From positions 55,007 to 119,006 of the forward strand of contig JAFGOY010000010.1 in NCBI GenBank assembly GCA_016926255.1: a stretch of DNA of 64,000 bases, given 5' to 3'. Both the position numbers and the translations under genes were made by a program. A model generated the notes under the pieces. That model ran no database searches. It saw nothing but the letters and a program-made list of their open reading frames with translations, and was not told the origin of the DNA. The DNA is from Anaerolineae bacterium (GTDB lineage: Bacteria; Chloroflexota; Anaerolineae; Aggregatilineales; UBA3940). Shown one piece after another: positions 1 to 8,108 of this stretch (its first letter is position 1; every line of letters starts with the position of its first letter).

Positions 1-62
1 ACACAGGTCAAGAACGTGTGGGTACCGACCGGGGCATAGCGAACTGGTATTTCTCGGAGTAA
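1..62 (+). CDS. 3' end of an unidentified gene
   Basis: The reading frame ending in TAA at 60-62 is open from the window edge and ends in ANWYFSE. A competing frame stops at TAG 37-39 (ends WVPTGA). The first is favoured because its stop lies a few bases before a strong terminator. About 19 residues are not enough to name a product. Confidence 0.35.
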   Translation, partial: TGQERVGTDRGIANWYFSE

Positions 63-69
63 TTCAGCG

Positions 70-101
70 CAGGCAGGGACACGCCCTGCCTGTGTTTTTT
101 T
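70..101 (+). terminator. Intrinsic terminator of the upstream gene
   Basis: A perfect 9-bp stem (CAGGCAGGG 70-78 with CCCTGCCTG 84-92) with a 5-nt loop is followed by a run of T (94-101). It closes the transcription unit entering from the left edge. Confidence 0.85.
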
Positions 102-108
102 GGCTTGC

Positions 109-117
109 TGGTATAAT
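109..117 (+). promoter_or_regulatory. Extended -10 promoter of the SUMF1-type gene
   Basis: TGGTATAAT (109-117) is a consensus extended -10 element (TG-N-TATAAT). The place where a -35 box would lie is occupied by the terminator stem, so recognition probably rests on the extended -10. It lies about 45 bp before the ATG at 160. Confidence 0.6.
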
Positions 118-159
118 CCTGCGAGTGTTAGCTAAATCGATTCTATCCATTGAAGGCTT

Positions 160-1161
160 ATGAAAAAACCGGCTCTTCTCTCCATCATTCTGCTGCTCTG
201 CCTGCTGTCGACTGCCGGGTGTTTTGAATATCCTCCTCAGAAACCTGTGAAAACGGTTCAACCGGAAGATCAGGCCCCCGGGCTGACCTGGATCGGTACG
301 AGCACGCCATTTCCGTCGGTGCCCGCGCCGGTGACGGCGACCAACTGGCCGACTCCAGCGCCGACTCCAACTCCCGACCTGCCGCCGGATCGTCTGACCG
401 ATGAGCACGGCGTCGAGATGATCCGCATCCCGACGGGCGAGTTCATCATGGGCAGCGAAGAAGGCTTCCCCGACGAGGTGCCGGTTCATACTGTCTATCT
501 CGATACCTACTACATCGACCGGTTCGAGACGACCAACGCGGAATATCAACAGTGTGTGGCAGATGGTGCCTGTGAGCCGCCGCGCCAGTTCGACTGCTGC
601 GCTCATCAATCCATTGGAACGATCATCGACTACTACGGCAACCCGGCCTACGATAATTACCCGGTCACCTGGACGAACTGGTACGATGCGATCGATTACT
701 GTGAATGGCGTGGTGTTCGCCTGCCAACCGAAGCGGAATGGGAGAAGGCGGCCAGGGGTACCGATGGGAGGACTTATCCCTGGGGTAATGAAGACCCGAC
801 CCCGGCACACCTGAATTTCAACTGGGAGTCCGGGGCGTTCGACCGGGAGCCGCTGGGCGTCACCGCGCCGGTTGGCAGCTACCCGCTCGGAGCCAGTCCG
901 TATGGGGTTCTCGATATGTCTGGCAATGTCTACGAATGGGTACAGGACGTTTACGCCGTCGATTATTATTCGCGGTCGCCCTATGAAAATCCGACCGGCC
1001 CCAATCCCGACGAGGGCGGCTGGCGGATCGCGCGGGGCGGCTCGTTCTGGAATCAGGCTTATCGCAACCGGTCGTCGAACCGAAACAATGCCTATCTTCC
1101 GGCTGACCTCGCCCACTTCGATGCGGGCATTCGCTGTGCGATGGACGATCCGTATCAATAA
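160..1161 (+). CDS. SUMF1/formylglycine-generating-enzyme-fold lipoprotein
   Basis: This is a 333-residue exported lipoprotein: a short Lys start, a Leu-rich stretch and lipobox STAGC with Cys21 as the lipidation site. A Pro/Thr linker follows to about residue 80, then one SUMF1 domain (about 82-330) starting HGVEMIRIPTGEFIMGS and ending in the GG-S-F-W and GIRCA blocks of the family. In true formylglycine-generating enzymes two cysteines near the C-terminal GGS block do the oxidation. Here the corresponding stretch reads GGSFWNQAYRNRSSNRN and has none, so sulfatase activation is unlikely. A structural or ligand-binding role at the cell surface, as in many bacterial SUMF1 proteins, is more probable. 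No sulfatase is encoded nearby. The gene has its own promoter and stands alone. Confidence 0.85.
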   Translation: MKKPALLSIILLLCLLSTAGCFEYPPQKPVKTVQPEDQAPGLTWIGTSTPFPSVPAPVTATNWPTPAPTPTPDLPPDRLTDEHGVEMIRIPTGEFIMGSEEGFPDEVPVHTVYLDTYYIDRFETTNAEYQQCVADGACEPPRQFDCCAHQSIGTIIDYYGNPAYDNYPVTWTNWYDAIDYCEWRGVRLPTEAEWEKAARGTDGRTYPWGNEDPTPAHLNFNWESGAFDREPLGVTAPVGSYPLGASPYGVLDMSGNVYEWVQDVYAVDYYSRSPYENPTGPNPDEGGWRIARGGSFWNQAYRNRSSNRNNAYLPADLAHFDAGIRCAMDDPYQ

Positions 1162-1164
1162 AAA

Positions 1165-1184
1165 ACGCCTGATTGCTCAGGCGT
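1165..1184 (-). terminator. Terminator of the metallophosphoesterase gene
   Basis: ACGCCTGA (1165-1172) and TCAGGCGT (1177-1184) form an 8-bp stem with a 4-nt loop. On the minus strand the stem is followed by a T run (the A run at 1158-1165), so it mainly ends the gene at 1209-1949; it may also stop plus-strand traffic. Confidence 0.8.
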
Positions 1185-1208
1185 CTTGGATAATCGATAT
1201 CGTTCGGC

Positions 1209-1949
1209 TTACCAGCCGTGTTCCAGCCGGTTGATCAATCGCTCCGGCATGTCGGAGCGTTCCATACGCTGCTGCACCAGTTTGTAGTCATAAGGAATAC
1301 GCCGGTACTCCCACGTCATGTTGTCGACATCAAGGATGGCATACGAGGCACGCGGGTCTGAATCGCGGGGCTGGCCGACGCTGCCCGGATTGATGATCTG
1401 GCGCGAGCCGTTCAACCTGACCCGCATATTGTATTCCGGGGCGACGGCGTCACACTCGCCGCGATCTCCGGCCATCCTGAAGATAACAGGGGTATGGGTA
1501 TGCCCAACCAAGCAGTAGGGCGTCTGGTAGTAAGAGAAATTGAGGGCGGCGATCAGTGGGTCGAGGATATATTCCCAGACCGGTTCGCGGGGCGATCCGT
1601 GTGCCAGTGTAAAATCGCCCAGCACGAAGGTGATTGGCAGGGCTTCCAGGAAGGCGAGGTTCTCGTCGGTGAGTGTTTCGCGCGTCCAGCCAACTGCCTT
1701 GCGTGCATCGGCGTTGAATGTCCTTATGTCCAACCGGCCCAGTGCAGCCCAGTCGTGATTACCGGCGATGCACAGATGGGGCAGGCTGCGCAGGCGGTCG
1801 ATACATTCGTTGGGATCAGGGCCGTAGCCGACCACGTCGCCCAGGCACCAGACAAAGTCATAATCCTGGCCCAACTGCCCGGCATCGGCCAGGACGGTTT
1901 CGAGCGCCGTCAGGTTTGCGTGGAGATCTGAGATGACGAGATAACGCAT
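1209..1949 (-). CDS. Calcineurin-like metallophosphoesterase (YfcE/MJ0936 type)
   Basis: A 246-residue cytoplasmic phosphodiesterase of the calcineurin superfamily. The metal ligands are visible in order: SDLHAN near the N-terminus, CLGDVVGYGPDP, AGNHDW, LAHGSPREPVWEYIL and VGHTHTP. After the last His motif comes INPGSVGQPRDSDPRASYAIL, the signature of the small one-domain YfcE/MJ0936 group. Its physiological substrate is unknown in most bacteria. The start at 1949 follows an AAGGT box 8 bases upstream. The gene is monocistronic and reads toward the SUMF1-type gene, from which it is separated by a terminator. The fold is certain, the substrate is not. Confidence 0.88.
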   Translation of the reverse strand: MRYLVISDLHANLTALETVLADAGQLGQDYDFVWCLGDVVGYGPDPNECIDRLRSLPHLCIAGNHDWAALGRLDIRTFNADARKAVGWTRETLTDENLAFLEALPITFVLGDFTLAHGSPREPVWEYILDPLIAALNFSYYQTPYCLVGHTHTPVIFRMAGDRGECDAVAPEYNMRVRLNGSRQIINPGSVGQPRDSDPRASYAILDVDNMTWEYRRIPYDYKLVQQRMERSDMPERLINRLEHGW

Positions 1950-2156
1950 CTTTGTTTACCTTAGTATCAGAACCATTCTAAAATTATTACTGTTCTGAGT
2001 GTACTGCTGACAAAGTCATCTTACCACAGGTTATAGGCGGGGAAAAGCATTGTAATACACTGAAAGGGTTTTGATAGCCTATAGGAAAACCTCGATCTGA
2101 GATATACTCCTCGACGTTGTTTTTCGCCCAATATCTAAAACCCTGAAAGCGTACCG

Positions 2157-3095
2157 ATGGCCTTTTCTTCCTCCAATCAAACCGATCAAGAACAACCTTC
2201 GCGATGGGCTTATGTGGCACTCATCGCCGGGATTCTCTGCCTGGGCTTCGCCGCGATCTTCATCAAACTGGCGAACACCACCGCCGATCTTGTCGGCGCG
2301 TGGCGAATGACCATCGGGGCGGTGGTGTTGGGTGTCCCGATGCTGATCCACTGGCGGCGCGGGAAAGTCCGGCTGCCCCGCGCGGCGATTGGGCTGCTCG
2401 TATTGGGTGGGCTGGCCTTCAGCCTGGATGCTTTCGTCTGGAGTACGTCGGTCAACATGACCAGCGCGGCTAAGGCGACTCTCTTGGGCAACACCACCCC
2501 GCTCTGGGTGGCGCTGGGATCGTGGCTGCTGTTTCACGAACAGTTGGACTCGACTTACTGGATCGGGACGGCGGTATCGATTGTAGGAATGATCCTGCTC
2601 ATTGGCGTAGAATCGTTCCAGGGCGCGGGGATCAACCCCGGTGACCTGATCGCAATGTCGGCGGGGCTGACCTATGCGCTGGTTCAGATCGTGACCGGGC
2701 GCGCCCGACAGAAGATCGACAGCCTGACTTATACCTGGGGCTTCACGATGATCAGTGCCGTCCTGTTCCTGAGCGGATCGTCGGTGCTGGGTCATTCGCT
2801 GATCGACCTGCCGGTCAGGAGTATGCTGGCGCTGGTCGGGCTGGCGCTGGTGGCTCACGTGACCGGTTGGCTGTTGATCAGCTATGCTTTTGGACATATT
2901 CCAACGCACTACCTGTCGGTGGCGCTCCTTGCGCAGCCGGTTGTGACGGCGCTGCTGGCGATGCCGATCCTGGGTGAGTTCCCAACGCTCTGGCAGATAC
3001 TCGGCGGCATGGTGACCCTGGGCGGGATTTACCTCGTTCTCCGGGGATCGCCGTTGGAAAAACCTCACTCATTGAATGTGGAGGATGCCCAATGA
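2157..3095 (+). CDS. DMT-superfamily (EamA) transporter
   Basis: A 312-residue integral membrane protein with about ten predicted transmembrane helices arranged as two EamA repeats (about residues 20-150 and 165-295). Features typical of the family are GAWRMTIGAVVL in the first repeat and the C-terminal block ALLAMPILGEFPTLWQILGG. EamA carriers move metabolites such as amino acids or purines, mostly outward, but the substrate cannot be read from sequence. The C-terminus leaves the membrane and ends in a short polar tail. The stop overlaps the start of the next gene by 4 bp (ATGA), so the two are translationally coupled. Confidence 0.88.
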   Translation: MAFSSSNQTDQEQPSRWAYVALIAGILCLGFAAIFIKLANTTADLVGAWRMTIGAVVLGVPMLIHWRRGKVRLPRAAIGLLVLGGLAFSLDAFVWSTSVNMTSAAKATLLGNTTPLWVALGSWLLFHEQLDSTYWIGTAVSIVGMILLIGVESFQGAGINPGDLIAMSAGLTYALVQIVTGRARQKIDSLTYTWGFTMISAVLFLSGSSVLGHSLIDLPVRSMLALVGLALVAHVTGWLLISYAFGHIPTHYLSVALLAQPVVTALLAMPILGEFPTLWQILGGMVTLGGIYLVLRGSPLEKPHSLNVEDAQ

Positions 3096-4441
3096 TCTCA
3101 ACTATCGAAACCGAAACGCAGTCAGCCCGTAAACCTCATGCCGATATTCTGATTGTCATCCTGTTTTCGCTGGTGCTGCGCGGCGTGTTGTTTTATCTGC
3201 GCTACCGGGAGTACCTGCTGTCCGGTGGTAGTGATGCGATCACCGCTTTTGGCGGCAGTGATGTCCCTGGTTGGCTGGGAATGGCCCGCCATCTGAATCA
3301 GGTTGGCGATTTCTCCTACTGGCTGATGGGGCTGCGTCCTCCCCTTTTCCCCGCGACGGTAGCCCTGGTGCTCAGACTCGGCGGAAATACAGTTCACGCG
3401 GCGATTTTACAAACGCTCTTTGGCGTCGTGACGCCGGTTCTGGGCTATTTGCTGGCGCTTCGGCTGTTCTCACGCTCTGCTCGGATCGTAAACCCACACC
3501 GGCTTGCACTGCTCGCCGGGATTGTCATGGCGTTCGACCCGGCATCGGTATCGTCCAGCGTAGTTCTGCTTTCCGAACCACTGTTCAACCTTCTGTTCAT
3601 CGCCACCCTTCTCCACCTGACCATCTTTATCCAGGAATCGCGTTGGTGGCACCTGGCTTTTGCTGCGTTGTGGCTGGCGCTGGCAATGCTCACCCGTTCC
3701 ACGATGATTTATTTCTGGGCGGTGGCACCGTTTATTCTGGTGCCGTTGGTCAAGAAGTGGTGGCGTCCCGCCCTGGTATTGATGGTGGTGAGCCTGGGAG
3801 TTTACCTGGGATGGAGCGTGCGGAATCTGCGTTATCAGGGCCTTTACACCTATTCAACTCAGGCGAATTTCAGCCTGCTTTTTCTGCGGGCGGCATCGGC
3901 AGAACACCTGGCGACCGATATCCCTATGGACGATATTTATGTTACTTATGTCCGAGAACTATATCAAAGTGTGGGTGATGAGGAGTCGGCGGCAAAGGCT
4001 GAGGCGGAGGACCTCTGGCATTTCCTGGTAGCCGATTCTCCGGAAATCTACGCTGCAATGGGACAGATGGCCCGCGCCAAGTTGATCGAGTACTGGCCTG
4101 CGGCCATCGCCGCTACCGGGATTGGCGCGTGGCGGGTGCTGTTTGTTACCAACGTCTTCCCCGGCTGGTTCAAGCCGGTCGAGATTGCCTATCATTTCCT
4201 GTTGTATGGGCTTATGCTCTGGGGCGTATGGTGCTCGATCAGAAGCCGGGATTGGCCCCTGTTCCTGATCGCCGGGGTGCCGATTGTCTATATGATCGGG
4301 CTGACGCTGGTTGCCCAGACCAGTGCAATGGATACGCGGATGCGCACACCGGTCAGCGGCCCGATCATCATCCTGGCGGCGTATGGGTTATCGGCGGTCT
4401 TGGCTGCGATCCGTGTTCAGCGAAAAGCGGTGGTCGGTTAG
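3092..4441 (+). CDS. Membrane glycosyltransferase, GT39/ArnT-like
   Basis: A 449-residue polytopic membrane protein. After an N-terminal helix comes a large loop with the aromatic/proline motif GLRPPLFPATVALVLR, as in dolichyl- or undecaprenyl-phosphate-sugar mannosyltransferase relatives (GT39/GT83, GT-C fold). This is followed by eight to ten hydrophobic helices. Such enzymes move a sugar from a lipid carrier to a protein or glycolipid on the outer face of the membrane. It starts with ATGA overlapping the EamA gene, suggesting a two-gene operon. Its stop codon is shared with the convergent gene: TTAG at 4438-4441 holds TAG on the plus strand and TAA on the minus strand. Acceptor and donor are unknown. 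Confidence 0.75.
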   Translation: MISTIETETQSARKPHADILIVILFSLVLRGVLFYLRYREYLLSGGSDAITAFGGSDVPGWLGMARHLNQVGDFSYWLMGLRPPLFPATVALVLRLGGNTVHAAILQTLFGVVTPVLGYLLALRLFSRSARIVNPHRLALLAGIVMAFDPASVSSSVVLLSEPLFNLLFIATLLHLTIFIQESRWWHLAFAALWLALAMLTRSTMIYFWAVAPFILVPLVKKWWRPALVLMVVSLGVYLGWSVRNLRYQGLYTYSTQANFSLLFLRAASAEHLATDIPMDDIYVTYVRELYQSVGDEESAAKAEAEDLWHFLVADSPEIYAAMGQMARAKLIEYWPAAIAATGIGAWRVLFVTNVFPGWFKPVEIAYHFLLYGLMLWGVWCSIRSRDWPLFLIAGVPIVYMIGLTLVAQTSAMDTRMRTPVSGPIIILAAYGLSAVLAAIRVQRKAVVG

Positions 4442-5988
4442 ACTATGGCCATCAACCAGCCGACCAGCGCGACGATGGCAACCGGTATCAGGCCGTAAAG
4501 CAGCATTTTGCCGATTACTTTGCCTTCTTCTCCGGCCAGCCCGACCGTGCTGCACCCGACGATCACTTTGGCCGGGGCGAGAACGCTCCCCAGCGCACCG
4601 CCCGCCGACTGTGCCCCCAGGATCAGCGAGACGCTCAGTCCGAGATATTCGGCGGTTTCCCGCTGGAGCATCCCAAAGACGACGTTTGAACTGGTGTTGC
4701 TGCCGGTCATGAATGCACCCAGCGTCCCGATGAACGGTGCGGCGAGCGGGTAGAGTGTCGCGCCGACGTTTTCGCTGATCCCGTGTGCCAGCAGATTGGT
4801 CATCCCCGCGTGGGTCATAATCACCGCCATACCGACCATCGCAAGGATGCCCAGGCTGGATTTCCCGCCGTTTTTCGCCACGCGGGAGAGGATTCGTCTG
4901 GCGGCCCCAGGTTCGTAATACCCGGAACGTTGATAGATCACGAAGGCGATCAGTGAAGCATAGAGCAAAATTGCCCCCGGATGCCCGAACAGGCTGATCT
5001 GCCGCCCGGTTTCGGCGGGGGTGATCCACCCGGCGGTGGTCGAGACTTCAGCGAAGGGGACGGTCAGCCGGATAGTGTTGAACAGGCTTTTCAGGGCGGG
5101 GATCAGGTTGATGGTGAAGGCCAGCACGATCAGCACCAGGTAAGCCGAGAGGGATATCCACAGCGAGTGTGAGTCGGGTGTTTCAGTTGATTCTGTCTCA
5201 TCCTGCCGGAAGCGGGTCAGGCGGGTCAGCGCAAAGGTGACGACCAAACCGGCCAGCGAAGCGCCGGTCGCGCCGAGCGTCCACAGGCCGTTGGTCACCA
5301 GCAAATACTGGGTGACGGCCATCACCGCGCCGAGAATACCGATCACCGGGAGGGTGCGCAGCATGCCACGCCACCCGCCGCCGATGACGGCGACAATCGC
5401 ACCGCAGAAAAACGAAGCGATCCCCAGCATCAGGGCCGCATCGGGTGCGATCACTTCGCCGGGCAGATTGGTGGCGGCGAGCAGCGCGAGAAACGATGTT
5501 GCCAGCGATCCGAAAGATACCGCCCAGCCGTGCCCAATCGAGGCCATGATCACCGCCTGGATCGAACCGAAGCCCAGGCCAACCAGCAGCGGCGCGACGA
5601 CCGCAACCGGCACGCCGAAACCGCCCATGCCTTGCAGCAGTGAGACGAACACCCAGCCCAGGATCAACCCCTGCATGGTGCGGTCGCCAGTCAGCCCGGA
5701 GAGTTTCGCAGCGATGATATCCACCGCGCCTGCTTCGTCGGTGACTTGAAAGACCAGCAGCGCCATCCAGATGACGTAGAGCACGTCGAGGCTGAGGAGC
5801 AGCGATTTGCCCGCAGCAATGCCCAGCAGACGCGGCCCTGCACCGAATGCCAGAACGGATACCAGCAGCGCAGCCAGGAAACCGGCCAGCCCTGCTTTGC
5901 TCCCGCCCCACTTGAAGCCAAGCATCAGGACAAGCATCACGGCCAGGGGAGAAAAGGCGAGCAGCCAGTTGAGGAAAGTGAGTTGCAT
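4438..5988 (-). CDS. lldP: L-lactate permease family transporter (LldP/LctP)
   Basis: A 516-residue transporter with 12-14 membrane segments matching the lactate permease family: an N-terminal WLLAFSPLAVMLVLMLGFKWGG, then LQGMGGFGVPVAVVAPLLVGLGF, GAFMTGSNTSSNVVFGMLQ and GGALGSVLAPAKVIVGCSTVGL. Family members take up L-lactate, D-lactate or glycolate with protons. It begins 28 bp after the trans-sulfuration enzyme gene with RBS GAGG before ATG, so the two probably share a transcript. That neighbour is unusual for a lactate carrier, so a keto or hydroxy acid from sulfur amino acid breakdown is an alternative substrate (inference). Confidence 0.87.
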   Translation of the reverse strand: MQLTFLNWLLAFSPLAVMLVLMLGFKWGGSKAGLAGFLAALLVSVLAFGAGPRLLGIAAGKSLLLSLDVLYVIWMALLVFQVTDEAGAVDIIAAKLSGLTGDRTMQGLILGWVFVSLLQGMGGFGVPVAVVAPLLVGLGFGSIQAVIMASIGHGWAVSFGSLATSFLALLAATNLPGEVIAPDAALMLGIASFFCGAIVAVIGGGWRGMLRTLPVIGILGAVMAVTQYLLVTNGLWTLGATGASLAGLVVTFALTRLTRFRQDETESTETPDSHSLWISLSAYLVLIVLAFTINLIPALKSLFNTIRLTVPFAEVSTTAGWITPAETGRQISLFGHPGAILLYASLIAFVIYQRSGYYEPGAARRILSRVAKNGGKSSLGILAMVGMAVIMTHAGMTNLLAHGISENVGATLYPLAAPFIGTLGAFMTGSNTSSNVVFGMLQRETAEYLGLSVSLILGAQSAGGALGSVLAPAKVIVGCSTVGLAGEEGKVIGKMLLYGLIPVAIVALVGWLMAIV

Positions 5989-6016
5989 GATCAGCCTCGA
6001 TGGTGGTGAATGTCTA

Positions 6017-7228
6017 TCAGCGGCTCAATGCCTGGTCGATGTCGGCGATCAGGTCGTCGGCGTTCTCTATCCCCACCGACAGCCGCAGCACGCCTTCGGT
6101 GATCCCCTGTGCCTCGCACTGTTCGCGGGTGAGTGTCCGGTGTGACGAGCTGGCCGGGTGCAGGAGGATGCTGCAAATATCGCCCAGGCTGGTGACGGAA
6201 CTGATCAGTTTCAGCCCGTCGACAAATTTGAATACGCCCTGCCGGTCGACATTGGCGATCTCGAAGGCGATCATGCCGCCAAACAGTCCATCGGGGAACA
6301 GCTTGGTCGCTGTCGCGTGGCAGGGATCGTCACCCAGTCCGGGGTAGTAGACGCGTTCGATGGCCGGGTTTTCGTCCAGCCAGGCGGCGATTCTGGCTGC
6401 ATTCGAGCAGGATTGCTGCATCCGCAGGGCCAGCGTGCGCATCCCTCGCAGTGTCAGCCAGGCGTCGAAAGCGCCGGGCACCGCGCCAAGCATCTTGCGG
6501 AACCCGTAAACCTTCTGCATCGGTTCTTGCGAACCCAGCACGATGCCGCCCAATACGTCGCCGTGCCCATTGATGAACTTGGTTGTGGAATGTACAACGA
6601 TATCCGCGCCGACCTCAAGCGGTTTGAGCAGGTAGGGCGTGGCGAAGGTGTTGTCGACCAGAACCACCGCGCCGACATCGTGGGCTATTTGAGCAATCGC
6701 CTGCAAGTCGACCACGCGCACGAGCGGGTTGGTCAACACTTCGCAGACGACGAGGTCAGGGGTGAACGTTTCCAGCGCCGACTGCACCGCACCGGTGTCG
6801 AGAAAATCGATGAAGTACAGGTCGATGTCGATCATTTCGGCGAACCAGTTGAGCAGGGAGCGAGTCAGGCCATAGAGCTGGTTGGCCGCTATGACGACAT
6901 CACCGGGTTCGAGCAGCGCCAGCAGCGCAGCGTGGATCGCCGCCATGCCGCTGCTGAAGCTGACTGCGCCTTCGGCCCCTTCCAGCGCGGTAATGGCTTC
7001 TTCGAGCAGGGCTTGATTGGGCGCACTGTAACGCGAGTAGATATGCTTGGACGAATCGTAGGGGGTTCCGCCCGGATAATCAAAGGTTGCGGTGGTTTCT
7101 TCCATGCCCGGATGGATATAGCCCACCGATGGAACGATGGGCGGCACAGCCGGTGTGCTGTCATCGACCCGGACAGCGCTTCCGGCATGCACCGAAAGGG
7201 TAAAGAAATCGTGAGATTGATCTGCCAT
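6017..7228 (-). CDS. Cys/Met-metabolism PLP enzyme (cystathionine synthase/lyase family)
   Basis: A 403-residue PLP enzyme of the trans-sulfuration family. Visible motifs are YSRYSAPNQALLEEAI, the cofactor-phosphate loop SSGMAAIHA, VDNTFATPYL and the Schiff-base lysine in STTKFINGHGD (Lys217). The C-terminal part carries SSVTSLGDICSILLHPAS, followed by SHRTLTREQC, the substrate carboxylate-binding region. The family includes cystathionine gamma-synthase, cystathionine gamma-lyase, methionine gamma-lyase and O-acetylhomoserine sulfhydrylase, and sequence inspection alone does not decide among them. The length fits. RBS GGAG lies 10 bases before the ATG. It is the first gene of a probable operon with the lactate-permease-type gene, which would favour a catabolic lyase (inference). 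Confidence 0.87.
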   Translation of the reverse strand: MADQSHDFFTLSVHAGSAVRVDDSTPAVPPIVPSVGYIHPGMEETTATFDYPGGTPYDSSKHIYSRYSAPNQALLEEAITALEGAEGAVSFSSGMAAIHAALLALLEPGDVVIAANQLYGLTRSLLNWFAEMIDIDLYFIDFLDTGAVQSALETFTPDLVVCEVLTNPLVRVVDLQAIAQIAHDVGAVVLVDNTFATPYLLKPLEVGADIVVHSTTKFINGHGDVLGGIVLGSQEPMQKVYGFRKMLGAVPGAFDAWLTLRGMRTLALRMQQSCSNAARIAAWLDENPAIERVYYPGLGDDPCHATATKLFPDGLFGGMIAFEIANVDRQGVFKFVDGLKLISSVTSLGDICSILLHPASSSHRTLTREQCEAQGITEGVLRLSVGIENADDLIADIDQALSR

Positions 7229-7320
7229 GCGCGGTTTTCTCCAGTTTCTATCGGTGGTGAGGCGATCAACAGAATCCGCCCAGAACTATACACCAGGCTC
7301 AGGTTCTTCTCCACATAAGA

Positions 7321-7338
7321 TATAATAGCGCTACTATA
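7321..7338. promoter_or_regulatory. -10 box inside a near-palindrome before the nitroreductase gene
   Basis: TATAAT (7321-7326) is a consensus -10 for the gene starting at 7359. The 18 bp at 7321-7338 are a near-perfect palindrome around TAGCGCTA, so a repressor could sit directly on the promoter. The -35 is not clear. Confidence 0.45.
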
Positions 7339-7358
7339 TTGTTCGATTGGAGAGGGTG

Positions 7359-7805
7359 ATGAACTGGCAAAAAGTTTATAACCCATTCATGAAGGCCGTC
7401 CTGCGTTCGCCGCTGCACTGGCTGGCAGACCGCTCGACGATGCTGATTACCTACACTGGGCGCAAGAGCGGCAAGGAGTACTGCATACCGGTCAATTATG
7501 TGCGTGACGGTGATCGACTGCTTTCAACTAGCATGGCGGATCGGGTCTGGTGGCGTAATCTGCGCGGCGGTGAGCCAGTACAGATCGTGATGAAGGGGAA
7601 GACCTATCGCGGCACAGGCCGGGTATTCGAGGTTGAGCAGGAGGTCTCGGAGCGGTTGGGCGTCTTGGCGCGGGTCAATCGAATGTATGCCCGCTACCTG
7701 GGCATCGAGATCAATGAACAGGGTGAGTCGGTTAACACGGAGCCGCTGGTCAGGGCAGCCGCAGGCCGGGTGGTCGTGGAGATCGATGGTCTGGAGCCGT
7801 TATAG
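7359..7805 (+). CDS. Deazaflavin-dependent nitroreductase family protein
   Basis: A 148-residue protein of the nitroreductase/quinone-reductase family (Ddn-like, DUF385). The pattern is an amphipathic N-terminus (MNWQKVYNPFMKAVLRSPLH), then MLITYTGRKSGKEYCIPVNYVRDGDRLLS, then GEPVQIVMKGKTYRGTGRV on the split-barrel fold. Family members bind F420 or FMN and reduce quinones or nitro compounds. The start is placed at ATG 7359, because GGAGAGGG at 7349-7356 is then a well-placed RBS. The upstream TTG at 7347 would put this RBS inside the gene. It is divergent from the PLP enzyme. The cofactor is not provable here, and no F420 synthesis gene is in the window. Confidence 0.78.
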   Translation: MNWQKVYNPFMKAVLRSPLHWLADRSTMLITYTGRKSGKEYCIPVNYVRDGDRLLSTSMADRVWWRNLRGGEPVQIVMKGKTYRGTGRVFEVEQEVSERLGVLARVNRMYARYLGIEINEQGESVNTEPLVRAAAGRVVVEIDGLEPL

Positions 7806-7867
7806 AGCAGCTTTTGACGATATTCCTGGGGTGCTGCCGCTAATCCTGCCGAAAAAGGCATTTCTAT

Positions 7868-7897
7868 TTGACCGCCCCGTATAGCTAACGGTATAAT
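7868..7897 (+). promoter_or_regulatory. Promoter of rplS
   Basis: TTGACC (7868-7873) and TATAAT (7892-7897) are separated by 18 bp, a strong sigma-70-type promoter. Transcription from about 7904 gives rplS a 5' leader of about 200 nt. Confidence 0.75.
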
Positions 7898-7969
7898 CCC
7901 TCTCCGTCTACTGGCCCAAAAATCACTCAGTTGGTATGTAGCGGTTTTTGATAGAATTGACTCTCAAAT

Positions 7970-8099
7970 ACCCTTTTCAAGAGGGTTGTGGTTTTACGAG
8001 AGAAAAAACTTTTCGTAAAATCCTTTAGCAATTGTTTGAATATAAGTGAAATATAGGAGGCAGCGCAGTGAACTGTCACACGCGACACAAGCTGCGCTG
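7970..8099 (+). promoter_or_regulatory. Structured rplS mRNA leader with three hairpins
   Basis: Three stems lie in the untranslated leader: ACCCT/AGGGT (7970-7986), TTTTACGA/TCGTAAAA (7992-7999 with 8013-8020) and CAGCGCAG/CTGCGCTG (8061-8068 with 8092-8099). The last encloses a second stem TGTC/GACA (8074-8077 with 8084-8087). Ribosomal protein L19 genes of Firmicutes have an autoregulatory leader (L19 leader); this one may have the same job but I see no clear sequence match. Confidence 0.5.
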
Positions 8100-8100
8100 A
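8068..8100 (+). CDS. Putative 10-residue leader peptide upstream of rplS
   Basis: GTG at 8068 is preceded by a perfect AGGAGG (8055-8060) with 7-nt spacing and encodes MNCHTRHKLR before TGA at 8098-8100. The start codon lies in the 5' arm and the stop in or just after the 3' arm of the 8-bp stem. Ribosomes on this ORF would melt the stem and finish 8 nt before the rplS ATG, which has no RBS of its own, so coupled translation is likely. Confidence 0.5.
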   Translation: MNCHTRHKLR

Positions 8101-8108
8101 TGATTTGA

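Noticed and set aside
1987..2220. A 77-codon reading frame on the minus strand between the phosphoesterase and the EamA gene
   Set aside because: No family resemblance, no RBS, and it runs into the EamA coding sequence; composition is that of a chance frame.
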